This document shows, one piece after another, positions 1-11,200 of a stretch of DNA of 64,000 bases. The DNA comes from Dipteronia dyeriana (Eukaryota; Streptophyta; Magnoliopsida; Sapindales; Sapindaceae). Position 1 is the first letter of the stretch. Every line of letters starts with the position of its first letter. The translations under genes were made by a program, and so were the position numbers. The stretch covers positions 42,358,706 to 42,422,705 of the forward strand of contig CM065299.1 of NCBI GenBank assembly GCA_032871835.1, read 5' to 3'. The notes under the pieces were generated by a model. It was not told the origin of the DNA. It did not search any database and worked only from the letters and a program-made list of their open reading frames with translations.

Positions 1-1518
1 TCGCCGCAACCACTGAGAACCAACCAACATCCCTCCGACCAGCCAAGACCTAACATGATGCTTCTGCGAGGTGCTACAACAGTTGGTGGCAGACGCAACA
101 AAGGAAGGAGTTGATATGCTGGTTGCAGAAGAAACGCAACCCCCAAACCTCCCATCTACAAGGCTTCGTTCAGTTGTTGTGGGGCCAAAACTAAATGCAT
201 AAGAGGCCGGAAGGAACTCTGCTCTAATTAATCAGGCTTGACGAGAAACACCCGAAGAGGAACAACCACGCCAGAAGCAAAACCATGATCAGATAGCCCA
301 TGCAAGACATCGTAAACATGACCGACACAGGGATCGGTCGTCATCAGAAGATAGCGATTTGTACCATCGCAAGCGTCATCACGGAACCATACGTCTGCAA
401 GAATCAACCCGTGAGACTCATTATCAAATCGAAGAGCCATAGAGAGAAATGACAGTCACCCGGCGGTTTAACCATCATGGAAGTCCGGTGGGAGATAGAG
501 ATGTCGTAATTCAGAGCCTAACTCGAGAAGTCGAAAACAATAGGTGTCAAATGGATGCACTGGTCAGACGTTATGGGTACAACGATTTATCTAACAAAGA
601 TTTTGACAGTCCATTCACTAGGAACATCTTGCGGACTTCATTCCTAGAAAGATTCAGGATGCCGCACGTGGAGCAGTTCAAGAAGGATACAGACCCTAAA
701 GAACACGTTAGACACTATAAAAGTGTTATGGCCTAGTATGCCCACGATGATCCCTTACTATGCCTCAACTTTCCACAAACTCTAGGAGACACGGGCTCAA
801 GATGGTTCGGAAGATTGCCCCAGCGAGTATCGGAAGCTTCAGTGAACTAAGCAGGAGTTTTTCATGACAATTTCTGAGCAACGTTCACAAGAAAAAATCA
901 ATGGTTTACCTTTCTCAGATAAAACAAGGAAAAGATAAGTCGTTGAAGAAATACCTGGGAAGATTCGTCCAAGCGGTATCAGAAATCGACAGTGTAAACG
1001 ACGAATCGATAATTAATGCATTAATCAACAATCTACATAATGGACGGCTATCTTTTGACCTAGGAAGAGCCCGTCTTACCAGATATTTAGATATGATGGA
1101 CATGGCGGGAGGATATGCACTAGCCGAAGAAGAAGAATTAGCCACGGGAGGATGCTACATGCATGGAGGAAAACCTGAAAAAGACACCGAGTCCAAGGTA
1201 CAGAACCAAAAGGGAAAACAGAAAGGAAACATCAAAGAAAAAAGCAAGGATAGGGAGTAATGCCGAATTGACCATGGAGAAATTCCGAGGTAGATACGCC
1301 AACTACAACCCTCTTCGAAAAAGCAGGAGGAGATCCTGACCATACTGGAAGAGAAAAATATGGTAAAAGAGCCACGCCGACAGTCTCAGTTTGCTCGGTG
1401 AGATACAACCAAATACTGCAGGTTCCACAAGGAAACTGGTCATGAAACTTCCAAATGTTACCAACTTAGAGATTACATAGAAACCCTCATTCGTGAGGGA
1501 CACCTTCAGGATGTAATC
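1..1518 (+). pseudogene. gag: Element A gag polyprotein, 5'-truncated, broken
   Basis: Gag builds the virus-like particle that packages element RNA in the cytoplasm. Residues encoded from about base 75 match the N-terminal region of the gag of element F (60135-60677), and the capsid-like core (449-736, 901-1260) matches those of F and B, with RMPHVEQFKKDTDP and LCLNFPQTLGDTG signatures. A nucleic-acid-binding knuckle, YCRFHKETGHETSKC (Cys-His-His-Cys spacing typical of Tat gag), is encoded near 1410-1460. An in-frame stop at about 735, a frameshift around 800-860 and a stop at 1258 break it. The true start lies before the window or in the first bases. Confidence 0.8.
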
Positions 1519-2475
1519 TTGAAAAGGGATGAGAAGTCAGAGACAAAGAAAGAGATCAGGGCCGATCACAGCTCTGGTCGAAATCAAAGGGCCAGCCCAG
1601 AGGCCAATGAAGTAGTACAAACAATCTTTGGAGAACCATTCACTTGGAGAAGTAACCGAGAGCGAACGCAGGAAATCAGAGAAGCAGTTGAGGCAAGACA
1701 CAACTTTGACGTGAACTCGGTCGAGCTAGACCCGAGGAGGGCAAAGGAAGGATGAGACCCAATAATATTCAATGCAGCTGACTCACATGGGGTCGATGTT
1801 TGGCCAAATGATGCCCTGGTCATAAGCGCCCGAATTAGTCACCGGGAAGTTAGGAGAATCCTGATAGATAATGGAAGTTCGGCAGACATTCTCAATGTAG
1901 CCGTCTACGATCAACTCTGGTTGGACTGAAAGGATTTACAGCCTTTACATACCTCACTCAGAGGATTCAGAGGAATCGAGGTCAGGTCTCTCGGGACGGT
2001 AAAGCTACCCGTAATGATTGGAGTGGCACCTTGCCAAAGAACATTATTACTCGATTTCGTAGTAGTAGACTTAGACAATTGGCCGTATAATGCGTTGTTG
2101 GGTCGGTCATTCTTGAATAAAACAAAGGCTGTAACAGCCTCTTATGCATTGATGTTCAAATTCCCGACCGAACAGGGGATCGGTGTAGTCAAGGGGTCCT
2201 AAGAGATGGCCCGAAGAGCTAATCTGTCAGTATACAAAAACAAAAATGATGGTGAACAAGTATGCACTATAACGCAGCCGAGTCAGAACAAAGAGTCACT
2301 GTCATTCGAATTTGATCCAAGGGGAGTGTCGAAGGAGTTCAAAAATGAACCAGTAGAAGAAATTGTCTTGAAAGAAGATGAACCAAATAAGAAGATCAAG
2401 ATTGGGGATAATTTGGAAGGAAAAGTCAAACAAAGCCTCACTGATCTGCTTAAAGAATACAAGTATGTGTTCGCC
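1519..2475 (+). pseudogene. pro: Element A protease region
   Basis: A single reading frame (frame 1) runs from 1519 through the protease into reverse transcriptase, with in-frame stops near 1753, 1927, 2200 and 2476. The aspartic-protease active site reads LIDNGSSADIL (about 1862-1894), the DNGS form often seen in Tat elements instead of DTGS. The hydrophobic flap and the region YNALLGRSFLN follow at 2080-2115. The protease cleaves the Gag-Pol precursor inside the particle. The same residues are present in element B (minus strand, about 15390). Stops rule out function in this copy. Confidence 0.8.
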
Positions 2476-3394
2476 TGAAGTCATGAAGCCATGGTCGGGA
2501 TAGACGCCCGAATAATATCTCACCGTCTCGCAGTAGACCCGGATGCAAAACCAGTGATACAAAAGAGAAGGTCATTCAATCTCGAGAGAAGTCAAGCAAT
2601 CAAACAGGAAATGGAGAAGCTATTCGCTGTTGGATCGATTAGAGAGATCAACTACCCTCAATGGGTAGCTAATGTAGTCCTCGTCCAAAAGAAAAAATGG
2701 ACAATGAGAATGTGCTTAGATTTCACAAATTTAAACAGAGCATGCCCAAAAGACAGTTTTCCACTTCCAAGGATAGACCAACTGGTGAATGCTACACCAG
2801 GCCACGAATTGCTCAGTTTCATGGATGCCTACTCGGGATATAACAAAATCTGGATGAACAGGGCTGACGAAGAAAACACAGTGTTCACAACCGATCAAGG
2901 CTTGTACTGTTACACAGTGATGCCATTCGGATTAAAAAATACAGGGGCAACATATCAAAGGTTGGTCAACAAGATCTTTGCTCGACAAATAGGAAGAAAC
3001 ATGTAAGTATACATTGATGACATGCTGACCAAGAGCATCTCGACAGACAAGCATACCACAGCGAGAGACATTTGTTGTTTTAAGGAAATACCAAATGAAG
3101 CTGAATCTGAATAAGTGTTTATTCGGAGTTCACCAAAGGGGAATCGAAGTCAATCCTAAAAAGATCCAAGCCCTGCAGAAAATGACTTCACTAAGGACAC
3201 TAAAAGAAGTACAACACTTAACAGGATGTTTAGCTTCCTTGGGTAGATTCATCTCAAAGGCCACAGACAGATGCACGCCCTTTTTCAAAGTAATAAAAAA
3301 AAGGAAAGGACTTGAATGGAACGAAGAGTGCGAGCTGGTATTCTTAAAAATCAAAGAGTACCTAAGGTAAGCTCCCATCCTTTCGAAACCACAA
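2476..3394 (+). pseudogene. pol: Element A reverse transcriptase
   Basis: RT copies element RNA to DNA. The conserved blocks are visible in order: the R-E-I-NYPQWVANVVLVQKK stretch near 2640, LDFTNLNRACPKDSFPLPRI near 2716-2775, SFMDAYSGYNKIWM near 2817, the VMPFGLKNTGATYQRLVN block near 2920 and the catalytic YIDDML just after 3008. A stop lies at 3004 immediately before YIDDM. The frame moves by one base before 3095, where the thumb region (QALQKMTSLRTLKEVQHLTG) continues. Closest copy in the window: element B at 14047-14967. Confidence 0.88.
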
Positions 3395-3690
3395 ATGGGA
3401 GAGATACTCCATTTATACTTATCAATTATAGAACTAGCAGCAAGCTCAGTCATAGTCAGAATAGAAGATGGAGTACAGAAGCCAGTGTATTATACCAGTA
3501 AGGTACTTTTACCAGCCGAGACCTGGTATTCACAGGAAGAAAAAATGGTTTCGACGGTAAGGAAACTAAGGCCGTACTTTCAGGCTCATACGATTCAGGT
3601 TCTCACCGACTGCCCATTGAAGCAAATTTTACAGAAGCTAGAGATTTCAGGAAGATTAACCAAATGGCAATCGAGCTAAGTGAATTCGAT
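3395..3690 (+). pseudogene. pol: Element A RNase H, first (RT-associated) domain
   Basis: The frame encoding PVYYTSKVLLPAETWYSQEEKM and RKLRPYFQAHTIQVLTD (3475-3610) is the RNase H domain that degrades the RNA strand of RNA/DNA hybrids during reverse transcription. Its N-terminal part overlaps a frameshift near 3370-3395, where a stop (3367) ends the previous frame. The ending GRLTKW and a frameshift at about 3665 lead to the next domain. In Tat elements this first domain is often degenerate and followed by a second RNase H, which is what is seen here. Confidence 0.75.
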
Positions 3691-4150
3691 ATTCACTATG
3701 TTCCCAGGGCATCTCTCAGAGGACAAGCAGTGGCAGATTTTATAGCAGAGTTCACAGAACCGATCCTGGAAGCAAAAAAGATAATGGGTAAAACATTCCC
3801 ATAGAAATTCTATGTCGATGGCTCTTCAAACACTCATGGCAGCGGGACAGGGATCATAGTATGCACTCCAGAAGAAGATGATGTCGAATGTGCCATGAGA
3901 TTTGACTTAAAAGCAACTAATAATCAAGTCGAGTACGAAGCGCTACTGGCTGGACTCAGAGTCTGCATAGCTCTCTGGGCAGATAAAGTCGAGATATTTA
4001 GCGATTCACAGGTAGTTGTCAACCAAGTCCTGGACGAATACTAAGCCAAGGAAGAAGGCATGATAGCCTATCGTGACATTGCAAAATAACTCCTCCAAAA
4101 ATTCAAAGAATATAGGATTACCCAGATCCCTATGGGAGGAAAATGAAAAG
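3680..4150 (+). pseudogene. pol: Element A second RNase H (archaeal-type, aRNH)
   Basis: The stretch with FYVDGSSNTHGSGTGI (about 3809-3860), VEYEALLAG (near 3929) and IFSDSQVVVNQVLDEY (near 3997) has the D-E-D metal-binding residues of an archaeal/plant-type RNase H. A separate RNase H after the RT-linked one is a hallmark of the Tat clade. Stops occur at about 3802, 4042 and 4087. Element B carries the same domain without interruption (13072-13758). Confidence 0.8.
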
Positions 4151-5560
4151 GCAGACGCTTTGTCCAAACTAGTGTCAGCAACAATCACAATTATGCCAAA
4201 AACTATTTTGGTCGCACATCTCCTCAAACCGAGCACAACTGAACCAAAAAACTTTAAAATTTTAGAAATTCAAACACCGTCAGATGGTTGGATGACTCAA
4301 CTGAGAAGGTTCCTGGAAGAAGGCGTGCTCCCAGAAGATCCCATACAAGCAAAACGTATCAGGTATCGATCAGCAAGGTACACATTGGTTGGAGGAGAAC
4401 TATACATAAGGGGGTTTTCCCGAACACTCCAAAGATGTGTATTAGAAGAAGATGAAGGTCAGATATTATAGGAAATCCATGGAGGAGTTTGCGAAAACCA
4501 TACTGGGGGTAAAAGTTTAACACACAAGGTACTCAGGCAAGGTTATTACTGTCCTACTTTATTCTCAGATGCACTGCGACGTTCGGATAGTTGTAATACT
4601 TGCCAAAGGATTACTAATGATACCCGAAAACCCCCTGAACAACTCAGAAACCTTACATCCCCATGGCCATTTTCCATGTGGGGTTTGGATTTAATTGGCC
4701 CAATGCAAGCTGGGATAGGGGTGGAGCGAAGTATGCAATAGTAGTTGTTGACTATTTCACGAAGTAAGCAGAAGTTGAAGCATTAGTACTTATCACAGAA
4801 GCAAATACCACAAATTTCATGAAAAAGAATATACTCTATAGGTTTGGAGTCCCAGACACTATCATCACTGATAACAACACCTAGTTCGATAACCTAAAAT
4901 TCAGTCAGCTGTGCAAAGAGTACCAAATTGCCAATTACTATGCCACGCCTTCCCATCCTCAAACAAACGGGCAGGCAGAAGCAGTAAACAAAATCATCAA
5001 GCATACACTCAAAGCAAAGCTGGATGCCAAGAAAGGAAGTTAGGTTGAAAAGCTTCCCGAAGTATTATGGGCATATCGGACGATAGCAAGAACTTCAACA
5101 AGAGAGACTCCATTCATTTTAGCGTTTGGAACAGAAGTTGTTATTCCCGTAGAAACGTCATATGCATCACCCCGGGTCAGGCTATATAATGAAGAGCAGA
5201 ATGTTGACATGCTATTACAAAGTCTAGATGAGCTAGAAGATAAAAGGTATTACAAAGTCTAGATGAGCTAGAAGATAAAAGGTAGAAGTCTCGAATATGA
5301 AATATGGCATATCAGCAAAGAGTAGCTCGCCACTACAACTCTCATATTCGGGTCAGGAAATTCCAACCAGGAGGCCCGGTACTCAGGAAGGTGTCATTGA
5401 ATACAAAAAATAAAGCTGCAGGTTCCCTGGCTGATAAGTGGGAATGCCTGTACAAAATCGAAGGAATAGCTGGCCATAGAGTATATTGGATTGCATGACC
5501 CAATGGAAGGGTTTTACTCCGACCATGCAATGCCCAATATCTGAAAATTTTCTATCCTTA
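4073..5560 (+). pseudogene. int: Element A integrase
   Basis: Integrase joins the cDNA to host DNA. The zinc-binding HHCC part is seen at about 4480-4610 (HGGVCENHTGG ... SCNTCQRI). The catalytic D, D and E lie in VVVDYF (near 4745), TIITDN (near 4862) and NGQAEAVNK (near 4970). The C-terminal module with GPVLRKVS, GSLADKWE and QYLKIFYP ends at about 5560. Stops (about 4469, 4738, 4765, 4882, 5041) and a 35-bp tandem duplication at 5213-5282 inactivate it. Element B's integrase (minus strand, 11693-13059) is the nearest relative. Confidence 0.85.
5213..5282 (+). repeat. 35-bp exact tandem duplication inside integrase
   Basis: The 35-bp unit beginning TATTACAAAGTCTAGATGAG occurs twice head to tail (5213-5247 and 5248-5282) with no visible difference. 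Because 35 is not a multiple of three it shifts the integrase frame. The perfect match suggests slippage well after the element inserted. Confidence 0.9.
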
Positions 5561-6480
5561 ATTTTTTTTTGTTTTCCTTTCTAGTTAGGACAATTTTAGT
5601 TAGATCAAATATTAGCTTTGGAAATGAAATCTTTGTTGGTTTTGTAGTTATAAATAAAAACCAAACTCGGGATTTCCGAAAAAGAAAACATATGATAATA
5701 AGAACATATGAAAGATGAACATGATAATAAGAACATGTAAATAGAATACTCAGGACCATTGATTCCCAAATGGGCGGAGAAGCTCGGAGGAGCATACCAG
5801 CCGAGCAATGACAATTGACCTTAGTAAAAAGGCAAACCCGATGAACCAGATTCTGGAGAGGCTCAGGACGCTATCTGAAAAAATTCTGGTGAAATACGTA
5901 GCTATGTTAAGTTGTTCGAAAAGCTTAACGATTCGGTAAACCTTTGCACAGAAAAACTAGGGTGACATCCTCGGTAATGTGTAAGGACTCAAACATATGA
6001 TCATGGTGAGCCTTGATGTAATGTTTGGGTAGCAACGGAGTATGAAACACAAGTGTAAATCTACTTGCCTATTTTAAGATGACTCGGTTAATAATATTAG
6101 CCAGTTTAATAAGATACTTGGCGTTAAAAATTATTCGGGTAACGAAACAAGTTTAATAAGATACTTGGTGAAGTTACCTCGAACATCAGAAATAACCAGT
6201 TTAATAAGATACTTGGCATAAAGATTGCAATAACCGGTTTAATAAAATACTTGGCGTAAATTTCAATAGCCAGTTTAATAAGATACTCGGCAACAATATA
6301 ATCAAGTTAAAGAAGACTCGGTGAAATTCTTAGAGTAATGAATCACATCAAACTACTCGGTTTTCAAAATTACAGTTAACTTAGAATTTCATTGATAATC
6401 TTTACAAAGAATTGTTACAAAGAATCTTTACAAATAATTGTTACAAAGAATCTTTACAAAAAAGTAATTTCTACAAAATA
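5561..6480 (+). other. Element A spacer between integrase and antisense ORF
   Basis: No coding sequence is recognised here. The stretch begins with a T-rich run after the integrase stop, then AT-rich text, and from about 6070 a tandem array. A recognisable block ending in the motif CTCACCATGATCATATG (in the opposite sense at 11247-11265 of element B) shows that this untranslated region is conserved between the two elements. Confidence 0.6.
6065..6340 (+). repeat. Tandem array with core AGTTTAATAAGATACTTGG in element A
   Basis: The core AGTTTAATAAGATACTTGG or a close variant recurs at least five times between 6105 and 6300, separated by short variable segments such as CGTTAAAAAT and TGAAGTTACC. 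The period is irregular (roughly 40-55 bp). The same core is present in inverted sense at 10960-11180, the matching place of element B, so the array belongs to the element family and is not a late microsatellite. Confidence 0.8.
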
Positions 6481-6491
6481 AACCAGGGTGT

Positions 6492-8607
6492 TTAGGAGGA
6501 TTTAGAACTCTTGCTGATGCTCGGCTCGGGCACCATTTCGTATTCACGGAGCAGACTTTCATTGGAAGGCCAAGCGATTGTATTGACTGAATCATCCATC
6601 AATTTACTGTAATCTTCTCCCGGGATCAGTTTGACATCAGGCACCACACCTTCCATGACCGACTCCTGATTGGCATAAAAGGTCCAGAGGGAGTGCTCGG
6701 ATGGAACCTCTAAATGCATGGGATGGGGCTTTTTGCCTCGTTTACGGCAATAAGCTCTTCACTCCTTCATCTGAGTTTGAAGAGATTTCAGGGACCGATC
6801 CATATGATTCTTGATCGATAGCTCCCAGTTAGTTTGGGTTTTTTCAGTTACCCGATTCTAGACCTTAAAAAACTCGCCAGCTGAAACTAGCCTTTGCTGA
6901 AATTCTCATAAGAGAAGGGCATCGTAAGCAAGGGATCTTTTAAAATGATCAACTCCCTGGACTTTAAGTTCCAGCATGGCCTTTTTGGATAAGGATTCGA
7001 CCGTCAAATCTTGGCGTTCCAAGTCTTCGATCTTCTGTTCATACACCGACTTAGACTGCTCCGCTTCCTGCTCGGCCTTAAGCATTGATTCCTAGGTAAA
7101 AGACAACAAGTTTTGTAGTGACATAGCCTTCTCCTCTGACAAAGAAGCTCTTTCCTCAGCCTCTAATTGCTTCATCAAACAGTGGTCGACAAACACTTAG
7201 GCAAAGCCCACCTCCCTTTGGTAAGCCAATTCAACCCGAGCACGACTATCCTAACTTTCTTTCAGCTGAGCCTCAAGACACCTTAGTCGATCAGCCTGAT
7301 GTTGTTGCATCTGAACCAGCTCAGGAAACTCGGCCACCATCTACAAAGGAGTTTAATTAAAAATCTAGCAAGCAAGCAAGACAATTAAAGGGTTAGGAAT
7401 AACTTACATAAGATGCACCGTTGAAAATATTCTAAAGAAGGTCCGTTAAAGAACCATCCCGAAAATAGCTCCAGTGGTCATCCCCGATGAAAGCCCTACT
7501 AGATAACATATCCCTCAACATATCCTCAGGGGAAGGATAGGAAGGACCTCCCTAGGGTTCAGCTCTAGCATCCTCAGTCTTAGAAGGTAAGGAGTCCTTG
7601 TCCGGACCAGAAGCTTCAACCCCGGCTGATGCTTCTACATGAATGCTTAGGGGAATCTCAGCCTCGGCATCTTCATCACTTGACTCAACAAATGAAACTA
7701 CTCGAGGGACCTTATGAGGGCGAGTAGGAGAGTCGACCGCTTTTCATTTCTCAGTCTGAGTATGGTGGAAGCTAAGATTAGCCGAAGGGTTTTCTTGATC
7801 ATCGTCTCGGAAGGAACCAAAAAAGTTAGGATCGAGATTCACTTGTCCCTCAGAGGTTCTACCCCCATCGCCGGCGTCAATCTGCTCGGTGAGGACCACA
7901 ACTTGGGAGCTCGATCCACCAGGACCCTCGCCAAGACCATCACTCTACCTCCCTTAGTCTTCAGGCAACTCTTGAGTATAGCCACTAGGGCCACTTAACT
8001 CCCATATGGTTGGCCGGATGACTTCCTCAGGACACTTTCGGGAACTTGCTCATCAGCCTCAACAGGGTCCTCGTCAGGCTCAGATGGGGCAATGCCCTCT
8101 TCGCTCTGATGAGAAGCCTCTCTTTGGCTCGCTTAAAGAATCGACTTCACTTGACGAGCTTGAAGGTCGCAGACGATGTCCGAGTCATACATTTAGAAGA
8201 AAAAAAGGAATCGGGTCGGAATAAAAAAGAAAGAAAAAAAAAAGATGTACAAAGATCACTTACATCGCCTGCGGTAGCCTGAAATATGGCTAAATAAGCC
8301 AAGCTCTATCATCTTTTTCTCATTGAAAATATAAGTCTTGCTCCTCCTCTCCAGAGTGCTAACAGCTACCTGAGCAAGTCGGGTCAGCTCAGTATCACTA
8401 AATTAAAGTTTTTTCTTGTTCCATACCTCGGGGGAATAGAAAAAATGAGGAACTTTCAACACCCTTTGAGTTTCCCCAGCCGAAAGAGTGATTCAAGACC
8501 TAGATTTCTTCCGGCAAAAAACAAACTATTGTTCCAGTACTTGTTGGACGAAGGAAATCCCCATACGAAGCCACTCTTCTTGGCATCATCAGAGGTGTCA
8601 ACTCCGC
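6492..8607 (-). pseudogene. Element A antisense ORF, C-terminal part (coiled coil and tail)
   Basis: Read on the minus strand this is the downstream part of an extra ORF lying antisense to gag-pol; the upstream part continues at 18270-19080 on the far side of element B. Just below 8607 the frame shows GFPSSNKYWNNSLFF, resembling the end of the plant 'putative gypsy type transposon' domain (PF04195, by memory). A long charged heptad-like region (about 7340-6720, e.g. LRCLEAQLKESQDSRARVEL) suggests a coiled coil. The C-terminal 75 residues (6719-6492, with LEVPSEHSLWTF, EDYSKLMDDSV and LLREYEMVPEPSI) are clearly homologous to element B 10500-10814. Several stops are present. Function unknown. 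Confidence 0.7.
7341..7407 (-). other. Putative intron in the element A antisense ORF
   Basis: On the minus strand a donor GTAAGTT begins at 7407 and a pyrimidine-rich acceptor CTCCTTTGTAG ends at 7341, giving a 67-nt AT-rich candidate intron directly before the coiled-coil segment (MVAEFPELVQMQQ). The antisense ORF of element H has a similar candidate (24818-24887) at the equivalent place with acceptor CCCTTTGTAG. A second donor-like GTAAGTG lies at 8264-8258; I could not fix its acceptor. No transcript evidence is available here. Confidence 0.5.
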
Positions 8608-9477
8608 TGTTGACGTACGTTTCTAGATTTTGTCAGAAAAGCCAACAAGGACCGGATTTTAGCTTTAAATCAAAAAGGAGAGAAATAGGAAGTAATAAGA
8701 CACAAGTTTTACGTGGTAAAACTCCGGTGATCGGATAAACATCCACGGGTGGTTATATGATCCACCTAGCCAAAATCCACTATGAAGAAAGTAAATACAA
8801 CCCTCGATCTCTCTTTCTCTCTTTTAATATTTTTTGTATCACTGATGTGTCTGCTATATTTCCTATATCTATCTGGACGAGATTATGGGTCTATTTATAT
8901 GTTTATAGAACCCTAATCCGCTTTGTACAAGTAATACAGGATCTTTGTATTTAATTGTGATTTGGTTACTTGCTTGAAGTAGATTTGTCTTCTTTCCTGT
9001 TTCAGAAGTTAGTAATGAGATTAAATGTGATTCTAGTAACATAGTCCGATTAGGACTTATTTTCTTATAAGAGTATAGACTTCTTGGAGAATCAGAAGTG
9101 TTCTTGGAGGAGGAACCCTTTATGCTTAACATTCTCTTTCCTTCGAATCCTTCTTTAATAAGGAGCCTTGACTTGACTTGTGGACTACTCTCTAAGCTTC
9201 TTACTCGATTGTCGTGCTTATCCTGAGTATAATGTTAAGTATGCTGGTCTGAATGACGTCTCATGATCTGAGTGAAATATGTCTTTTACTCACCATGAGT
9301 AAGTTTAATTGTCTTAGTTGATCCCGAGTAGGTCTTGCCTTGATACTTGTTTACTCGGGTTTCTTCTCCTTAATGACGCCTCGTAGGATGTTTCCTAAGT
9401 GCTTATTTGGACGTCTATCTGGCAACTTTCTCCCTCTTGTTGATGACGTGTATGCTTGGTGAAATTCACATACGACA
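8608..9477 (-). repeat. Element B 3' LTR
   Basis: This starts TGTTGACG and ends ACGACA as read on the plus strand, which is TGTCGT...CAACA in element sense. It is preceded in element sense by the polypurine tract at 9478-9492. A TATA-box-like TATAAATAG lies on the minus strand at 8891-8899. Near-identical copy at 17401-18269. Confidence 0.93.
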
Positions 9478-9492
9478 ATACCCCCTTAAAAT
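9478..9492 (-). other. Element B polypurine tract
   Basis: On the minus strand ATTTTAAGGGGGTAT abuts the 3' LTR start TGTCGTATG. This purine-rich site primes plus-strand DNA synthesis. The counterpart in element A (19567-19580) has one G fewer. Confidence 0.85.
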
Positions 9493-9965
9493 ATTTTTAC
9501 CGAGTGAATTTCATTTCGGGCAAGAGTATTTTAATTATCTCAATTTTTACTCGCCTCAGAATAGTCGTCTTTTCATAATAGAGTGTCTTAATGGTGACCC
9601 TATAATTTTGATTCGCTTCATCAGATCTTAAATGATGGCGACGTTTCGAAGTTTTGACGGTCGAGGGCTAGTTTCTGTTTTGACACGTGTACCTAGTCTC
9701 TTCATTTTTAGGTATCATTTATGAGAAATGATTTTTCCATTTCCCTAAAGCCGCCTACATCATCAAGCCTCATCATTAATTTTTCCCACCTCGAGGCCTT
9801 AGGGTTTCGTGTCACCGCCCCTTTAAATTCTTCACTGAATTTGTGTTAGTTTATTCTTATTTGAGAAAACCAGAATTTTCCTATCAGTCCGGATTTCGCT
9901 GCAGATCGCTTTCTTCATCAAGGGTTTTTTGCTCTAGTATTCCATTCTTTTTAAGATTAGTTTCG
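9493..9965. other. Element B untranslated 3' region
   Basis: I see no coding sequence or repeat here. It corresponds to 19081-19566 of element A (opposite orientation) and would contain the promoter and 5' leader of the antisense ORF that starts at 9966. No clear TATA box could be fixed. Confidence 0.5.
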
Positions 9966-10814
9966 ATGGAGCCTTCATCTCGCCTTCGTATTTGTAATAT
10001 AGCTCTTGATGCTCTAAATCGTGGGGATTATCAGTTAGTTTCCTGTGTTCGAAGATTGTTGGGGGAAACTCCTCCTGGTTAACCTTCATTTTTAGAAGTC
10101 GACATTTCTGGGCTTTACCCTGACGTCTTTTTTAATCGTATAGCCAGTTCCGATTCATCTGATACTTCATCTAGTTCTGATTCTGACGTTTCTGACCACA
10201 GGGTATCTTTTCGAAGGATGGGTAAACATTAAAGCAGAAGTTAGGTACACAAGCATGGCTCGAGCAATGTTCAGATCGGGGAACAGGTTGTTAACGAGAA
10301 TGTTGTTGATGAGGTGTCCAGGGTGTCTCGTCTTTCATTTTCTGATGCTCGCCCGAGTGGTTTTCGATACTGAACCGAATGTGGTCTGGCCAGCTGAAAT
10401 AGAAAAATACCGCTCCCGATTCGACTTGCCCGACTCGGTCACTCTAGTTTCTGCGGGGGAAAGAGCCGAGATAATTGGGAGCTGTCAATCAAACATCACG
10501 TGGACCGATCCTTGGAGTCTTTTCGGATTCAGATGAAGGAATGGATAGCCTACTGCCGTAGTCAAGGCAAAGAGCCTCATCCCATGCATTTAGAGATTCC
10601 GTCCGAGCATTCTTTCTCTACCTTTAACGCCAGTCAAGAGTCGGTCGAGGGTGTGGTCCCAGATGTCGAGCCGGTCCCGGGTGAGGATTACAGCCAGTGG
10701 ATGTATGATGCCGTCGACCCTATTGTTTGGCAGTCTTACAAAAGCCTGCTCTGTGAATACGAGATGGTGCCAGACCCGAATATCTGCAAAAGCTCGAAAT
10801 CCTCACAGCCTTGA
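9966..10814 (+). pseudogene. Element B antisense ORF, internally deleted
   Basis: This ORF lies on the strand opposite B's gag-pol. The start MEPSSRLRICNIALDALNRG (ATG at 9966) matches the start of A's antisense ORF (19080 downward: EALDHGDFQLVSYAQRLLGE). An acidic/serine-rich stretch follows, interrupted by a stop at 10080. The region 10255-10470 includes FDTEPNVVWPAEIEKYRSRFDLPDSV, also matching A (FDTEPNVV near 18670). Then it jumps directly to the C-terminal module (10500-10814: LEIPSEHSFSTF, EDYSQWMYDAV, LLCEYEMVPDPNI). The middle domain and the coiled coil found in A are missing, so the copy is about 0.85 kb instead of about 3 kb. Function unknown. Confidence 0.75.
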
Positions 10815-10944
10815 CTTTTGTAAATTTGTAGAAGATTCCTTTATATATATTTTTTTGTAAGGTTCTCTGAACTGTGACCATTCTTTTTTAGAGCAATAAA
10901 ATTCTATTTTATTCTGAATTGAATGGTCTTGATCTGTTTATTGT

Positions 10945-11200
10945 TGATTGTTGCCGAGTCTTGTATTAAACTGGCTGATGTTCGGGTAACTCAATCGAGT
11001 ATCTTATTAAACCGATTGTCTCCCGAATAACTTTAATCGCCAAGTATCTTATTAAACTGGCTCTTCAATGTTCGGGTGACTTAACCGAGTATCTTATTAA
11101 ACCAGTTGTTGCCCAAATGTCTTTAATTGCCAAGTATCTTATCAAACTGGCTCTTTAATGTTCGGGTGACTTAACCGAGTTATCTTGAAACAGGCAAGTT
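10945..11200 (-). repeat. Tandem array with core CCAAGTATCTTATTAAACTGG in element B, part of family spacer
   Basis: Variants of the core GTATCTTATTAAACTGGC recur at about 10960, 11005, 11045, 11090, 11135 and 11160, separated by segments such as TCTTCAATGTTCGGGTGACTT. It is the inverse-sense counterpart of the element A array at 6065-6340 and lies at the same place, between integrase and antisense ORF. Confidence 0.8.

Noticed and set aside
228..440. Minus-strand open frame of 70 codons
   Set aside because: Antisense shadow of element A gag, which aligns with F gag on the plus strand.
6065..6340. CRISPR-like repeat/spacer pattern
   Set aside because: The repeat core is variable, the spacing is irregular, and the same array occurs in the sister element B.
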